This document shows, piece by piece, positions 49,824 to 57,842 of a stretch of DNA of 64,000 nucleotides. The notes beneath the pieces were generated by a model. That model saw only the letters and a program-made list of their open reading frames with translations, did no database searches and had not been told where the DNA came from. The stretch spans positions 1,973,001 to 2,037,000 of the forward strand of contig NZ_CP016268.1 of the NCBI RefSeq assembly GCF_001677435.1, written 5' to 3'. A program made the translations under genes and the position numbers. Each line of letters starts with the position of its first letter. The first letter of the stretch is position 1. The DNA is from Woeseia oceani. Lineage in GTDB: Bacteria; Pseudomonadota; Gammaproteobacteria; Steroidobacterales; Woeseiaceae.

Positions 49824-51661
49824 GCGCTGACAGTGAAAACGCATTCGATGCCAAGAGCTTCCTTAAGAGCCTGACGCACAGGCCGGGCGTTTACCGGATG
49901 CACAATGCCGCCGGTAAGGTTATCTATGTCGGTAAAGCTCGCGACCTGAAAAAACGCGTCTCCAGCTATTTCCAGCGCAGCCATGCGCACCCCAAGACGG
50001 CCTCGCTGATGAGTCAGGTTGCAGATGTCGAGGTCACGGTCACCAACACCGAGACAGAAGCGCTGCTGCTTGAATACAACCTGATCAAAAAGCACAAGCC
50101 GCGTTTCAACGTGGTACTTCGTGACGACAAGAGCTATCCGTATATATACGTTTCGACGCAACATCCGTTCCCACGTCTGCAGTTTCATCGCGGCCCGCGC
50201 AAAGGCAAAGGGCGCTATTTCGGCCCGTACCCCAGTATCGTGGCCGTACGCAAAACCCTGAGTGAGTTGCAGAAGCTCTTTCAGGTCCGCCAATGCCAGG
50301 ACAGTTTTTTCCGCAATCGCAGCCGGCCGTGCCTGCAATACCAGATTCGGCGATGCACGGCACCGTGCGTCGGCCTGGTAGAAGAACAGCGTTACCGGGA
50401 AGACGTCGATGCAGCGATTCTGTTTCTCGAAGGTAAAAACCGCAGCGTTATTGATACCTTTGTAGCGCGTATGGAAGACGCGGCCGAACGGCAGGACTAC
50501 GAACATGCAGCACGCTACCGGGATCAGATTGCACGTTTGCGTGAAATAGAGGCGCAACAGCTGGTGTCGCGGCATTCGGCACGTGACCTCGATGTGGTTG
50601 CCAGCGCATCCAGCCCCGGGACCCATTGCGTCACGGTGCTTTTCATTCGCAATGGCGCGGTACTTGGCAGCCGGAATCATTTTCCGAAACTGGCTGGGGA
50701 CGCCGACAGCGGCGAGATCATGAGCGGCTTTCTGGCGCAGTACTATCTCGGACGCGAAGCGCCACCGGAGATCGTCGTTGATACCGCGGTCGAAGACGGC
50801 GATTTGCTGGAGCAGGAACTGAGCGCCCGGTCTTCGCACTCCGTGCAAATCCGCCACAGTGTGCGAGACAGACGCCAGCGCTGGCTCGAACTGGCTGCGA
50901 CCAATGCCAGAGAAGGGCTGACCATGAAGGTCAACAGCAATGCCACACTGCAACGTCAGTTTGCGGCGTTGGGCGAGTTTTTGAAGCTTGAAGCGCCACC
51001 GGAACGACTGGAATGTTTCGATGTCAGCCACACCTCCGGCGAGGCCACGGTTGCATCGTGCGTGGTATTCAATCAGAGCGGCGCCTTAAAGAGCGACTAT
51101 CGTCGATTCAATCTGGAACCTGCGGCACCGGGCGACGACTATGGCGCCATGCGCGAAGCGCTGCGCCGCCGCTACTCGCGCATCAAAAAAGGCGAAGTCC
51201 CGATGCCGGACGTGCTGTTTGTTGATGGTGGCAAAGGGCAGCTGGCTGAGGCGACCGCTGTGCTTGCCGAGTTGGAAATCGATTGGCTGCAGGTAGTGGG
51301 GGTCGCGAAAGGCAGATCCAGAAAGCCAGGCATGGAGCAGCTTTTCTTGGCAGGCGAAAATACGCCCTCTATACTGCCCGCTGACTCACCGGCATTGTTG
51401 TTGATCCAACAACTGCGAGACGAAGCGCACCGGTTTGCAATCACTGGGCACAGGCAACGGCGCTCCAAGGCCCGTACGACGTCACGTCTTGAAGAGATCC
51501 CGGGACTGGGTCCGAAACGAAGACGGGAGTTGTTGCGGCAATTTGGCGGTTTACCCGGCGTATCGGGTGCGAGTATTGACGATCTTGCGCGCGTACACGG
51601 CATCAGCAAGGCCATGGCAGAGCGGATTTACAACGATCTGCATCTGGATGGCAAGAACTAG
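49820..51661 (+). CDS. uvrC: Excinuclease ABC subunit C
   Basis: UvrC makes both incisions during nucleotide excision repair. The 613 residues show the GIY-YIG nuclease (PGVYRMHNAAGKVIYVGKARDLKKR), the Cys motif region, the UVR domain (RMEDAAERQDYEHAARYRDQI), the RNase H-like nuclease (CFDVSHTSGEATVAS and VLFVDGGKGQLAEA) and two C-terminal helix-hairpin-helix motifs (EIPGLGPKRRRELLRQFGG). The GTG start overlaps the upstream glycosylase stop. pgsA follows, as in many gammaproteobacteria. Confidence 0.97.
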   Translation: MSADSENAFDAKSFLKSLTHRPGVYRMHNAAGKVIYVGKARDLKKRVSSYFQRSHAHPKTASLMSQVADVEVTVTNTETEALLLEYNLIKKHKPRFNVVLRDDKSYPYIYVSTQHPFPRLQFHRGPRKGKGRYFGPYPSIVAVRKTLSELQKLFQVRQCQDSFFRNRSRPCLQYQIRRCTAPCVGLVEEQRYREDVDAAILFLEGKNRSVIDTFVARMEDAAERQDYEHAARYRDQIARLREIEAQQLVSRHSARDLDVVASASSPGTHCVTVLFIRNGAVLGSRNHFPKLAGDADSGEIMSGFLAQYYLGREAPPEIVVDTAVEDGDLLEQELSARSSHSVQIRHSVRDRRQRWLELAATNAREGLTMKVNSNATLQRQFAALGEFLKLEAPPERLECFDVSHTSGEATVASCVVFNQSGALKSDYRRFNLEPAAPGDDYGAMREALRRRYSRIKKGEVPMPDVLFVDGGKGQLAEATAVLAELEIDWLQVVGVAKGRSRKPGMEQLFLAGENTPSILPADSPALLLIQQLRDEAHRFAITGHRQRRSKARTTSRLEEIPGLGPKRRRELLRQFGGLPGVSGASIDDLARVHGISKAMAERIYNDLHLDGKN

Positions 51662-51685
51662 ACATTTGAAACGCCGGGAGCGTTC

Positions 51686-52246
51686 GTGAAACTCAATCTC
51701 GCCATCATCCTTACCTTGATCAGAATCCTCGCCATTCCGGTGGTCGTTGTCTGTTTCTACAGTTCCATACCCAATGCGCGGCCGATTGCCGGCATTGTGT
51801 TCGGTCTCGCGGCGATTACGGATTTGCTTGACGGCTATGTAGCGCGCCGTTTCGGCCAGATATCGCGATTTGGCGAGTTCCTTGACCCGGTGGCGGACAA
51901 ACTGATGGTGGCCATCGTTCTGGTGCTGCTGGTTCAAAGTGACCCACGCTCGTACGTCGATGTGATTGCCATGATCATCATTGGCAGGGAAATAACGGTG
52001 TCCGCCTTGCGCGAATGGATGGCGACAATCGGGCTGCGCTCCAATGTCAAAGTCTCGTGGGGCGGGAAAGTGAAGACAACATTGCAGATGTTCGGCATTG
52101 CATTCATGGTCTATCAGAACTATTTATTCGGCCTTGATATGTACAATCTGGGATTCGCATTGTTGCTGGCGGCGGCGGGAATGACCTTGTGGTCCATGTA
52201 CGTGTACCTGCGCGCGGCGTGGCCTTCCATGCAGGCAGACCACTGA
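51686..52246 (+). CDS. pgsA: CDP-diacylglycerol--glycerol-3-phosphate 3-phosphatidyltransferase
   Basis: PgsA makes phosphatidylglycerol phosphate, the committed step to acidic phospholipids. The 186-residue membrane protein has the CDP-alcohol phosphotransferase motif DLLDGYVARRFGQISRFGEFLDPVAD (D-G-x2-A-R-x8-G-x3-D-x3-D) near residue 48 and four to five membrane helices. The start is GTG at 51686. The order uvrC-pgsA-tRNA-Gly-Cys-Leu is the ancestral one for this region. Confidence 0.95.
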   Translation: MKLNLAIILTLIRILAIPVVVVCFYSSIPNARPIAGIVFGLAAITDLLDGYVARRFGQISRFGEFLDPVADKLMVAIVLVLLVQSDPRSYVDVIAMIIIGREITVSALREWMATIGLRSNVKVSWGGKVKTTLQMFGIAFMVYQNYLFGLDMYNLGFALLLAAAGMTLWSMYVYLRAAWPSMQADH

Positions 52247-52281
52247 TTATTGAATCAGGGTCAATTATTTGCAGACACCGC

Positions 52282-52309
52282 TTGACTCTTTGGGCCGCGT
52301 CGCTAAAAT
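52282..52309 (+). promoter_or_regulatory. Predicted sigma-70 promoter of tRNA-Gly
   Basis: TTGACT (52282-52287) and TAAAAT (52304-52309) are separated by 16 nt, near consensus, and followed by a G+C-rich discriminator (TGCGGCCC). The tRNA starts about 85 nt beyond the expected start site. Confidence 0.75.
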
Positions 52310-52402
52310 TGCGGCCCTTCTGCTGAAAAGCGGGATGTGCACGGCGCAACCAATCGCCAGCGACAGTCAGCAACATCGGCTGGTCCGGCACACAGCAAAT
52401 TT

Positions 52403-52478
52403 GCGGGAATAGCTCAGTTGGTAGAGCGCAACCTTGCCAAGGTTGAGGTCGCCAGTTCGAACCTGGTTTCCCGCTCCA
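52403..52478 (+). tRNA. tRNA-Gly (anticodon GCC)
   Basis: The acceptor GCGGGAA pairs with TTCCCGC, the anticodon stem CAACC/GGTTG encloses the loop TTGCCAA with anticodon GCC, and the T arm is CCAGG-like with TTCGAAC. CCA is encoded (52476-52478). It corresponds to glyW, which follows pgsA in E. coli. Confidence 0.97.
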
Positions 52479-52481
52479 AAC

Positions 52482-52517
52482 AAAAAGGGCCCTCACGGTG
52501 TGAGGGCCCTTTTTTTG
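52482..52517 (+). terminator. Strong intrinsic terminator after tRNA-Gly
   Basis: AAAAGGGCCCTCAC and GTGAGGGCCCTTTT pair around a short GGT loop and run directly into seven T residues. It lies immediately after the tRNA and ends its transcript. Confidence 0.93.
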
Positions 52518-52610
52518 TGCGTCTGCGGGTTGTCGTCTTTGGAACGGCGTGCAGCCCGTAAGGTACCCGGTGTGCCATTGCCTGTTTTGCCCCGCAGCGC
52601 GCCCCGGCTA

Positions 52611-53861
52611 TTAGCGCGCGGATGTGGCGGCTGACCCGGGGTCTGACATAGTCAGGCTGATCCGGCGCGCAAATACACTCTGCGGCGTAGACCGGCGGTC
52701 GCCCCAGACAACCAGGAGTTCATCGCCCGCAACGGCCAGTTGCGGAACTGACAAGGCCGGCACGTCATTGCTGACGTTGATGCGAGACAGCAGGGCGCCT
52801 GTCGCGTCCAACGGTTGCAGCACCAGTGATGCCTGACCCTTTGCGTTTGTTTGCAGGGCACTGACGATCGCGGTTCCATCGTCCAACAGAACCAATCCAA
52901 CCCGTCCTGACGTGTTGCCGCTCAATACGTCTCTGGCAGCACCAAAACCATTGGCCAGGTTATTCGTTTGTGCATACCGTACCCGTGGTTGACCGCCAGC
53001 CCCGGTAAACCAGGCGACGGCAACCGTCTGGCCCGTGCTGGCGATTGCGGGGCCATTGACGGGGCAACCGTCGATAACCCAGCCATCGTCGGCCACGGCC
53101 TTGCCTGCTTGCCAGACACCGTCGATCTGGCGCGAATAGTAAATGTCACGAACCTCGGCTTCAGTCCGGTTTCGGTAAACGGTAACCGGGCCGTCAGCGG
53201 TAACAATGGCATCGGTCGGGCAACAGTCGCACACCAGGCCGTCGATCAACTGTTCATCGCGCACTTGCCCGTTTAGTGCCACTGTCGCGCCTCGCAAGGT
53301 CATACCCGAAACGGTGTCTGCGTGGGCGCCGTGACCGGCTGATTCACGGCCGTCCAGCCAGACCAGGCCGGCGCCATTGGCCGCCTCGTAGTGGCTGGCG
53401 AAGCCATGTTCGGAATCGGTGTTGTCATTGTGTGGCGACTTTGGCTCGCTCCACGTGTTGCCGCTGTCTTGGGATACGGCGTGGTATAGGTCGTAGGCGT
53501 AGCTGCCGGCAGGCCTGCCTACCAGCCAGTGCGCCGACCACAGAGTCGACGTAGTCGCGACGACCGCGGGCCTGTCCGCCCAGTTGACAAACCAGTCGCT
53601 GCCTTCGCTGACCGTCCTCGGCGCCGACCAGCCCGCATCCTGCCAGACGGAGAAACGCAAACGGTGTCCATGGTCTGTCGGCTCAAGCCAGCTCAGGGTG
53701 ACCGTGCCATTTGCGCTTCTGTGCAGGTTGGGCGCCAGACTGCCTGCAAGCGCCGGTACCTCGACAATGATCACGCGGTCAACCAGCTCGGTGGCCAAGG
53801 TACCGCTCGATACCAAGAAAAGCAGGAGCCAGCGGCATATGCGGGGCGTATTTATGCTCAT
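52611..53861 (-). CDS. Exported BNR/sialidase-fold beta-propeller protein
   Basis: The 416 residues begin with a signal peptide (RICRWLLLFLVSSGTLATE) and then form repeated propeller-like units. One clear Asp-box is present (SQDSGNTWSEP), and related blocks such as WADRPAVVATTSTLWSAHWL and VRYAQTNNLANGFGAARDV recur. A CDCCP motif (about residue 200) is unusual and could bind metal or form disulfides. I see no sialidase catalytic arginine triad with confidence, so the function is unknown. The gene lies on the minus strand between tRNA-Gly and tRNA-Cys, interrupting a normally contiguous tRNA cluster. The ATG at 53861 places the signal peptide. Confidence 0.75.
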   Translation of the reverse strand: MSINTPRICRWLLLFLVSSGTLATELVDRVIIVEVPALAGSLAPNLHRSANGTVTLSWLEPTDHGHRLRFSVWQDAGWSAPRTVSEGSDWFVNWADRPAVVATTSTLWSAHWLVGRPAGSYAYDLYHAVSQDSGNTWSEPKSPHNDNTDSEHGFASHYEAANGAGLVWLDGRESAGHGAHADTVSGMTLRGATVALNGQVRDEQLIDGLVCDCCPTDAIVTADGPVTVYRNRTEAEVRDIYYSRQIDGVWQAGKAVADDGWVIDGCPVNGPAIASTGQTVAVAWFTGAGGQPRVRYAQTNNLANGFGAARDVLSGNTSGRVGLVLLDDGTAIVSALQTNAKGQASLVLQPLDATGALLSRINVSNDVPALSVPQLAVAGDELLVVWGDRRSTPQSVFARRISLTMSDPGSAATSAR

Positions 53862-53909
53862 CAGGTGATTATGCCTCCGGCGGAGGAGCGGGGCGACAGG
53901 CATACAAAA

Positions 53910-53937
53910 TTGATTCCGGCGTGTGGATCGCTATACT
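53910..53937 (+). promoter_or_regulatory. Predicted sigma-70 promoter of tRNA-Cys/tRNA-Leu
   Basis: TTGATT (53910-53915) and TATACT (53932-53937) are separated by 16 nt and followed by a GCTCCGCC discriminator. The first tRNA starts about 53 nt beyond the expected start site. It lies in the divergent gap with the BNR-protein gene. Confidence 0.7.
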
Positions 53938-53996
53938 GCTCCGCCTGCTGACAAGTGTGCTATGTTTTTGCCCGCTTGAATGTTCCGGTTGCACCT

Positions 53997-54070
53997 GGCT
54001 AGGTGGCAGAGTGGTCATGCAGCGGCCTGCAAAGCCGCGTACGTCGGTTCGATTCCGTCCCTAGCCTCCA
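53997..54070 (+). tRNA. tRNA-Cys (anticodon GCA)
   Basis: The acceptor GGCTAGG pairs with CCTAGCC, the anticodon stem GCGGC/GCCGC encloses CTGCAAA with anticodon GCA, and the T loop is TTCGATT. CCA is encoded (54068-54070). It corresponds to cysT of E. coli. Confidence 0.96.
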
Positions 54071-54089
54071 TTTATAAGCAACCCACCCC

Positions 54090-54176
54090 GCCCGGGTGGC
54101 GGAATTGGTAGACGCTACGGACTTAAAATCCGTTTCGCGAAAGCGAGTGCGGGTTCGATTCCCGCCCCGGGCACCA
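54090..54176 (+). tRNA. tRNA-Leu (anticodon TAA)
   Basis: This is a type II tRNA with a long variable arm. The acceptor GCCCGGG pairs with CCCGGGC, the anticodon stem ACGGA/TCCGT encloses CTTAAAA with anticodon TAA, and the variable arm TTCGCGAAAGCGAG folds on itself. CCA is encoded. It is 19 nt after tRNA-Cys and corresponds to leuZ. Confidence 0.96.
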
Positions 54177-54406
54177 TAGGCACCAATCCCCAGCACCGGT
54201 CGCCGAGAGCCTGAGCCATGGCCACAGGCCTGTCACAAATCGCGCAGCTGACTGATTCTGTATGCCGTGATGCTGCCGGGCTGGCGTCCTGTTTCCTCAA
54301 TAGTGATCGGCGCTTCTACTCTGTTGAGCGGTATAGAGTTCCGTCCGTGCACAAGCGGTAACGGCCGTTCGTGATCAAGGCAACACCGGTTAACACACTT
54401 TGCGCA

Positions 54407-55624
54407 TTACCCTCGAAGCGGGTCCACGCTGTGATCCAAAGTGGCGATCTCGAACATGCCGGTCTTAGAGGTATCTGCCGTTGAGCTTGCGTCCACAACA
54501 CGATTGCGACCTGCTTGTTTGGCGGCATACAACGCTTCATCGGCCATTTGCAGACAGCCTTCGACACTCCGTTTGTGCTGAGTCGGGTCCAGCGACACCA
54601 AGCCAATACTCACGGTCAGGTGTTTTGCTGTGGTTGAGTCCAAATGTTCAATGTTGCGTTCCAGCACTGTGTTACGAATGTTCTCTGCAAGCAGGTGTCC
54701 GTACTCAGGCGTGGCATCGTATAACAGGACAACAAACTCTTCGCCGCCGTAACGAGCGGCGAAATCCTGTGGACGATTCAGGTTTCCTTGAAGAATTTCC
54801 GCGACTGTTGCAATGGCACTGTCGCCAGCCTGATGACCATAGCGGTCGTTGTATTTCTTGAAGTGGTCGATATCGAGCATCAGGACGGTGACGGGCTTTT
54901 TTTCTGCCCGTGCATTTTCCCAGGCGGTACTCAGTGCTTCGTCGAATGCACGACGATTAGGCAGCCCTGTCAACGCATCGTGATTTGCCCGGTAACTGAG
55001 AATACGGTCCTCGAGGAAAACCGTCCGGCGGGCCTTGGACAGGTGATAACAGCCCATTGCGCCTATGATATTCAAGAAGCCCAGGTACGCCAGGTTGTAC
55101 ACCGTCGACAAAACTGGTGCGCCGTTCATTATTGCGGCGGTAACAAATGCCAGCAACAGGATCATGCCGGTTGCTAAGGCAACTGGCACGCGTAGCCCCA
55201 GGAAAAAATACACAAATACAATAATGATCTGGTATCCGGCGAACAGTCTCGGCACGTCATAGCGGGCGGAGATCGAGCCGATAAGCAAAGAGGTCAGGCC
55301 GATCGTGAGACCTACCACTATGCCGGCCGGTTGCAGGTATTTGCTGCCGTTGCGCGAGTAGGTCAATGCCAGCATCACTAAAATGGGCGGCAACATGACA
55401 CCGAAACGCAGCCAGCTCACTTTGGACGTGAACTCTGCAGGGAGGAAATAGAAGTCGAGTAAATTCAGCAGGCAAATAAAGACCGCGCCTATGATTAATT
55501 GCAGGCGCAGCGATGGACCATTTTTCAGTACCGAATAGGCCCGAAATTCTCTTTCAACCCGACGGTTACGGAACGCCAACCCGAATCGCGGATTGTTGAG
55601 TTCCTGCACGTACGGTTGTTCCAT
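54407..55624 (-). CDS. Membrane-bound diguanylate cyclase (GGDEF)
   Basis: The 405 residues contain about six N-terminal membrane helices (about 45-200) and a C-terminal GGDEF domain that makes cyclic di-GMP. The active-site motif reads GGEEF in FAARYGGEEFVVLLYD, and an inhibitory site RPQD lies five residues before it, so the enzyme is probably active and product-inhibited. The block LTGLPNRRAFDEAL marks the domain start. The ATG at 55624 has GGAG 6 nt upstream; the GTG at 55636 is less likely. No EAL domain is present. Confidence 0.92.
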   Translation of the reverse strand: MEQPYVQELNNPRFGLAFRNRRVEREFRAYSVLKNGPSLRLQLIIGAVFICLLNLLDFYFLPAEFTSKVSWLRFGVMLPPILVMLALTYSRNGSKYLQPAGIVVGLTIGLTSLLIGSISARYDVPRLFAGYQIIIVFVYFFLGLRVPVALATGMILLLAFVTAAIMNGAPVLSTVYNLAYLGFLNIIGAMGCYHLSKARRTVFLEDRILSYRANHDALTGLPNRRAFDEALSTAWENARAEKKPVTVLMLDIDHFKKYNDRYGHQAGDSAIATVAEILQGNLNRPQDFAARYGGEEFVVLLYDATPEYGHLLAENIRNTVLERNIEHLDSTTAKHLTVSIGLVSLDPTQHKRSVEGCLQMADEALYAAKQAGRNRVVDASSTADTSKTGMFEIATLDHSVDPLRG

Positions 55625-55921
55625 TCCAGTCTCCACTTGCCGACGCTTTGATCGGTAGTGCGCATCCTAGCGGCTCCGCATGAAAGACCCCGACAACTGT
55701 GTCACATATACGCCATTATTTTGTTAAAAACAGTTGCCACTGTGAAAGGTCGCGGATGCCTTAGGCACACATCATCGCGGCCGGTTTTTCTCTTGATTCC
55801 CGAGACTTAGCAGCGCAATTCGTTTCATGTGAACGAAACTTTGTCATTGAATCTGTGACAATCTCGCATTACCGTTTAAAAAGCCGGGCGACCAGATCCG
55901 GCAAAAAATGGGGGATCAAGC
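55625..55921. other. Divergent intergenic region with inverted repeats
   Basis: No gene is seen. The region is AT-rich compared with its surroundings and holds the promoters of the diguanylate cyclase (minus) and the aminotransferase-like gene (plus). An inverted repeat TTGTCA-N9-TGACAA (55841-55861) and a near-palindrome GTTTCATGTGAACGAAAC (55822-55839) lie 60-100 nt before the latter gene and may be operators. No clear -35/-10 pair was identified. Confidence 0.4.
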
Positions 55922-57064
55922 ATGGCTAGAATTACCCGGCGTCAACTTCTGCAAGGAGGCGGTGCGCTCAGTATCGGCCTGTTACCCGGACTGGCGACTG
56001 CGACGGCTGGACCGGTAGCCGGTTTCATGCAAAGCGCGGTCGCTGCCGGAACGGTAGTGCAACGGCCCGACTACATGATTCGTGCCGGTACCAATGAGAA
56101 TCCCTGGGGGCCATCCCGGGTGGCATTGAAAGCGATAAACGGGGCCATCGATCTCAGCAATCAGTACGGTGGCATAACGGACGAAATGCTCGCTCTGATG
56201 TCATCGTTGGAAAACGTAGCAGCGGACCATATTGCGATTGGCACCGGCTCCGGAGAAATTCTCAAGACGGCGGGAATGATTGCAAGCATGCAGTCCGGCT
56301 CGGTCGTATGTGCCGATCCAACGTATCAGGATCTCGTGCGCTACGCGGGCAGGGCGGGTTCGCAGATCATACGGGTCCCGGTTGATGAAGGGCTGAATAT
56401 AGATCTTGAGGCTATGGCGAAAGCCATCCGCCGCGATACGCGTCTTGTCTATATTGTAAATCCGAACAACCCGATCCCGTCGATCATAGAAAAGGACCGC
56501 CTGAAGAGCTTCGTCGAAACGATTTCAAAAGATCGACTGGTATTCGTCGATGAGGCTTATCACGAATTCGTCGACAACCCGGAATACGGGTCGATGATGG
56601 AGCTGGTCCGCAAAGGCAATCGGAACCTGGTCGTCGCGCGAACGGCATCAAAAATTCACGGGCTTGCGGGCTTGCGGATAGGTTTTGCCTACGCTCACCC
56701 GGAACTGATTACGGAAATCAATGAGCGGAAGACCGGGCAGATTAATATCCTGGGAATCAAGGCAGCCTATGCGAGCTATCAGGATGAAGAATTCCAGAAT
56801 TTCACGATCAGGAAAAACAAGGAATCGCTCGCAATCGTTGAGGGTATGTTCGAGGAACTTGGTCTGTGCTACGTGAAATCGAACGCAAACTTTTCCTTCT
56901 TTGAAACGGGAATACCGGTAGAAGAACTCAACGCCCGATTGCGCGAAGAGGGTATTTACTCCGGCCGACCGTTTCCGCCTTTCTTGAATTGGTCCCGAAT
57001 CAGCATGGCGAAGCCGGAAGAAATGCGCTACTACGTGCAGACCTACAAGCGCCTGTTCGGCTAG
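55922..57064 (+). CDS. Tat-exported HisC-like PLP-dependent aminotransferase
   Basis: The 380-residue protein starts with a twin-arginine signal (ITRRQLLQGGGALSIGLL), followed by a class I/II aminotransferase domain closest to histidinol-phosphate aminotransferases: TNENPWGPS (55-66), VNPNNP (179-184), VDEAYHEFVD (209-218), the PLP lysine Lys244 in TASKIHGLAGLRIG, and a C-terminal Arg in SRISMAKPEEM. The usual NPNNPTG reads NPNNPIPS. Tat export is consistent with folding around PLP in the cytoplasm. It is a stand-alone gene with its own terminator. The substrate is unknown; biosynthetic HisC would not be exported. Confidence 0.83.
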   Translation: MARITRRQLLQGGGALSIGLLPGLATATAGPVAGFMQSAVAAGTVVQRPDYMIRAGTNENPWGPSRVALKAINGAIDLSNQYGGITDEMLALMSSLENVAADHIAIGTGSGEILKTAGMIASMQSGSVVCADPTYQDLVRYAGRAGSQIIRVPVDEGLNIDLEAMAKAIRRDTRLVYIVNPNNPIPSIIEKDRLKSFVETISKDRLVFVDEAYHEFVDNPEYGSMMELVRKGNRNLVVARTASKIHGLAGLRIGFAYAHPELITEINERKTGQINILGIKAAYASYQDEEFQNFTIRKNKESLAIVEGMFEELGLCYVKSNANFSFFETGIPVEELNARLREEGIYSGRPFPPFLNWSRISMAKPEEMRYYVQTYKRLFG

Positions 57065-57086
57065 CGCCGGCAAAATCAGCAGCAAG

Positions 57087-57115
57087 AATGGCCCGCTCTC
57101 AGTCGGGCCATTTTT
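57087..57115 (+). terminator. Intrinsic terminator after the aminotransferase-like gene
   Basis: AATGGCCCG and CGGGCCATT form a 9-bp stem with an 8-nt loop and run into TTTTT. It lies 22 nt after the stop codon and separates this gene from tdk. Confidence 0.88.
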
Positions 57116-57212
57116 GTTTAGGCGTTAATCATCCTGCACTGACAACTATGGCAAAATAGCGGCCACGGTCTGAACCTCAAACAATAATTCCAATATTGCC
57201 GACGACTACGCT

Positions 57213-57836
57213 ATGGCCAAACTGTACTTTTACTACTCATCAATGAATGCCGGAAAATCCACGGCCTTATTGCAATCGAGCTACAACTACCGCGAACGTG
57301 GCATGAACACCTTGGTGCTGGCGCCGGAGTTCGATGATCGCTACGGCGTCGGCCGGGTCACATCCCGCATCGGTCTGGAGGCGGCCGCCACGACATTCAA
57401 TCGTGAAGATGACCTCTTCGACATCGTCGCCGTTTGTTGCAAAGACGAGGATCTGCACTGTGTGCTTATCGACGAGGCGCAGTTTCTGACGCGCGATCAG
57501 GTGCACCAGTTAGGTCGTGTTTGCGACAACCTGGCTATTCCGGTGCTGGCCTATGGCTTGCGAACTGACTTCCGCGGTGAGCCTTTCGAGGGCAGTCAAT
57601 ACCTGCTGGCCTGGTCGGACAATCTCACCGAGATCAAAGCAATCTGCCACTGCGGACGTAAAGCGACAATGGTATTGCGTCTGGATGAGTCGGGTCAGGC
57701 AATACGTGAGGGTTCACAGGTCGAGATTGGCGGCAATGACCGGTACATATCCATGTGCCGCAAGCACTTCAATGCACAGTTTTACCCGGAAGAGGTGGTC
57801 GACGATAATTCTCAGCCGACGGCAAACCACGGCTGA
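57213..57836 (+). CDS. tdk: Thymidine kinase
   Basis: The type II thymidine kinase salvages thymidine. The 207 residues show the P-loop [13 protein letters not shown] near residue 10, the Walker B-like VLIDEAQFL, the substrate-binding lasso region ([18 protein letters not shown]) and zinc ligands in CHCGRK and CRKHF. Length is typical of E. coli Tdk. It is convergent with the AAA-FHA gene, with 6 nt between stops. Confidence 0.96.
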   Translation: MAKLYFYYSSMNAGKSTALLQSSYNYRERGMNTLVLAPEFDDRYGVGRVTSRIGLEAAATTFNREDDLFDIVAVCCKDEDLHCVLIDEAQFLTRDQVHQLGRVCDNLAIPVLAYGLRTDFRGEPFEGSQYLLAWSDNLTEIKAICHCGRKATMVLRLDESGQAIREGSQVEIGGNDRYISMCRKHFNAQFYPEEVVDDNSQPTANHG

Positions 57837-57842
57837 AAATTA

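Noticed and set aside
49736-51031. 431-codon opening on the minus strand inside uvrC
   Set aside because: It is fully antisense to uvrC, whose domains are intact; the translated sequence resembles no protein family and reflects third-position G+C bias.
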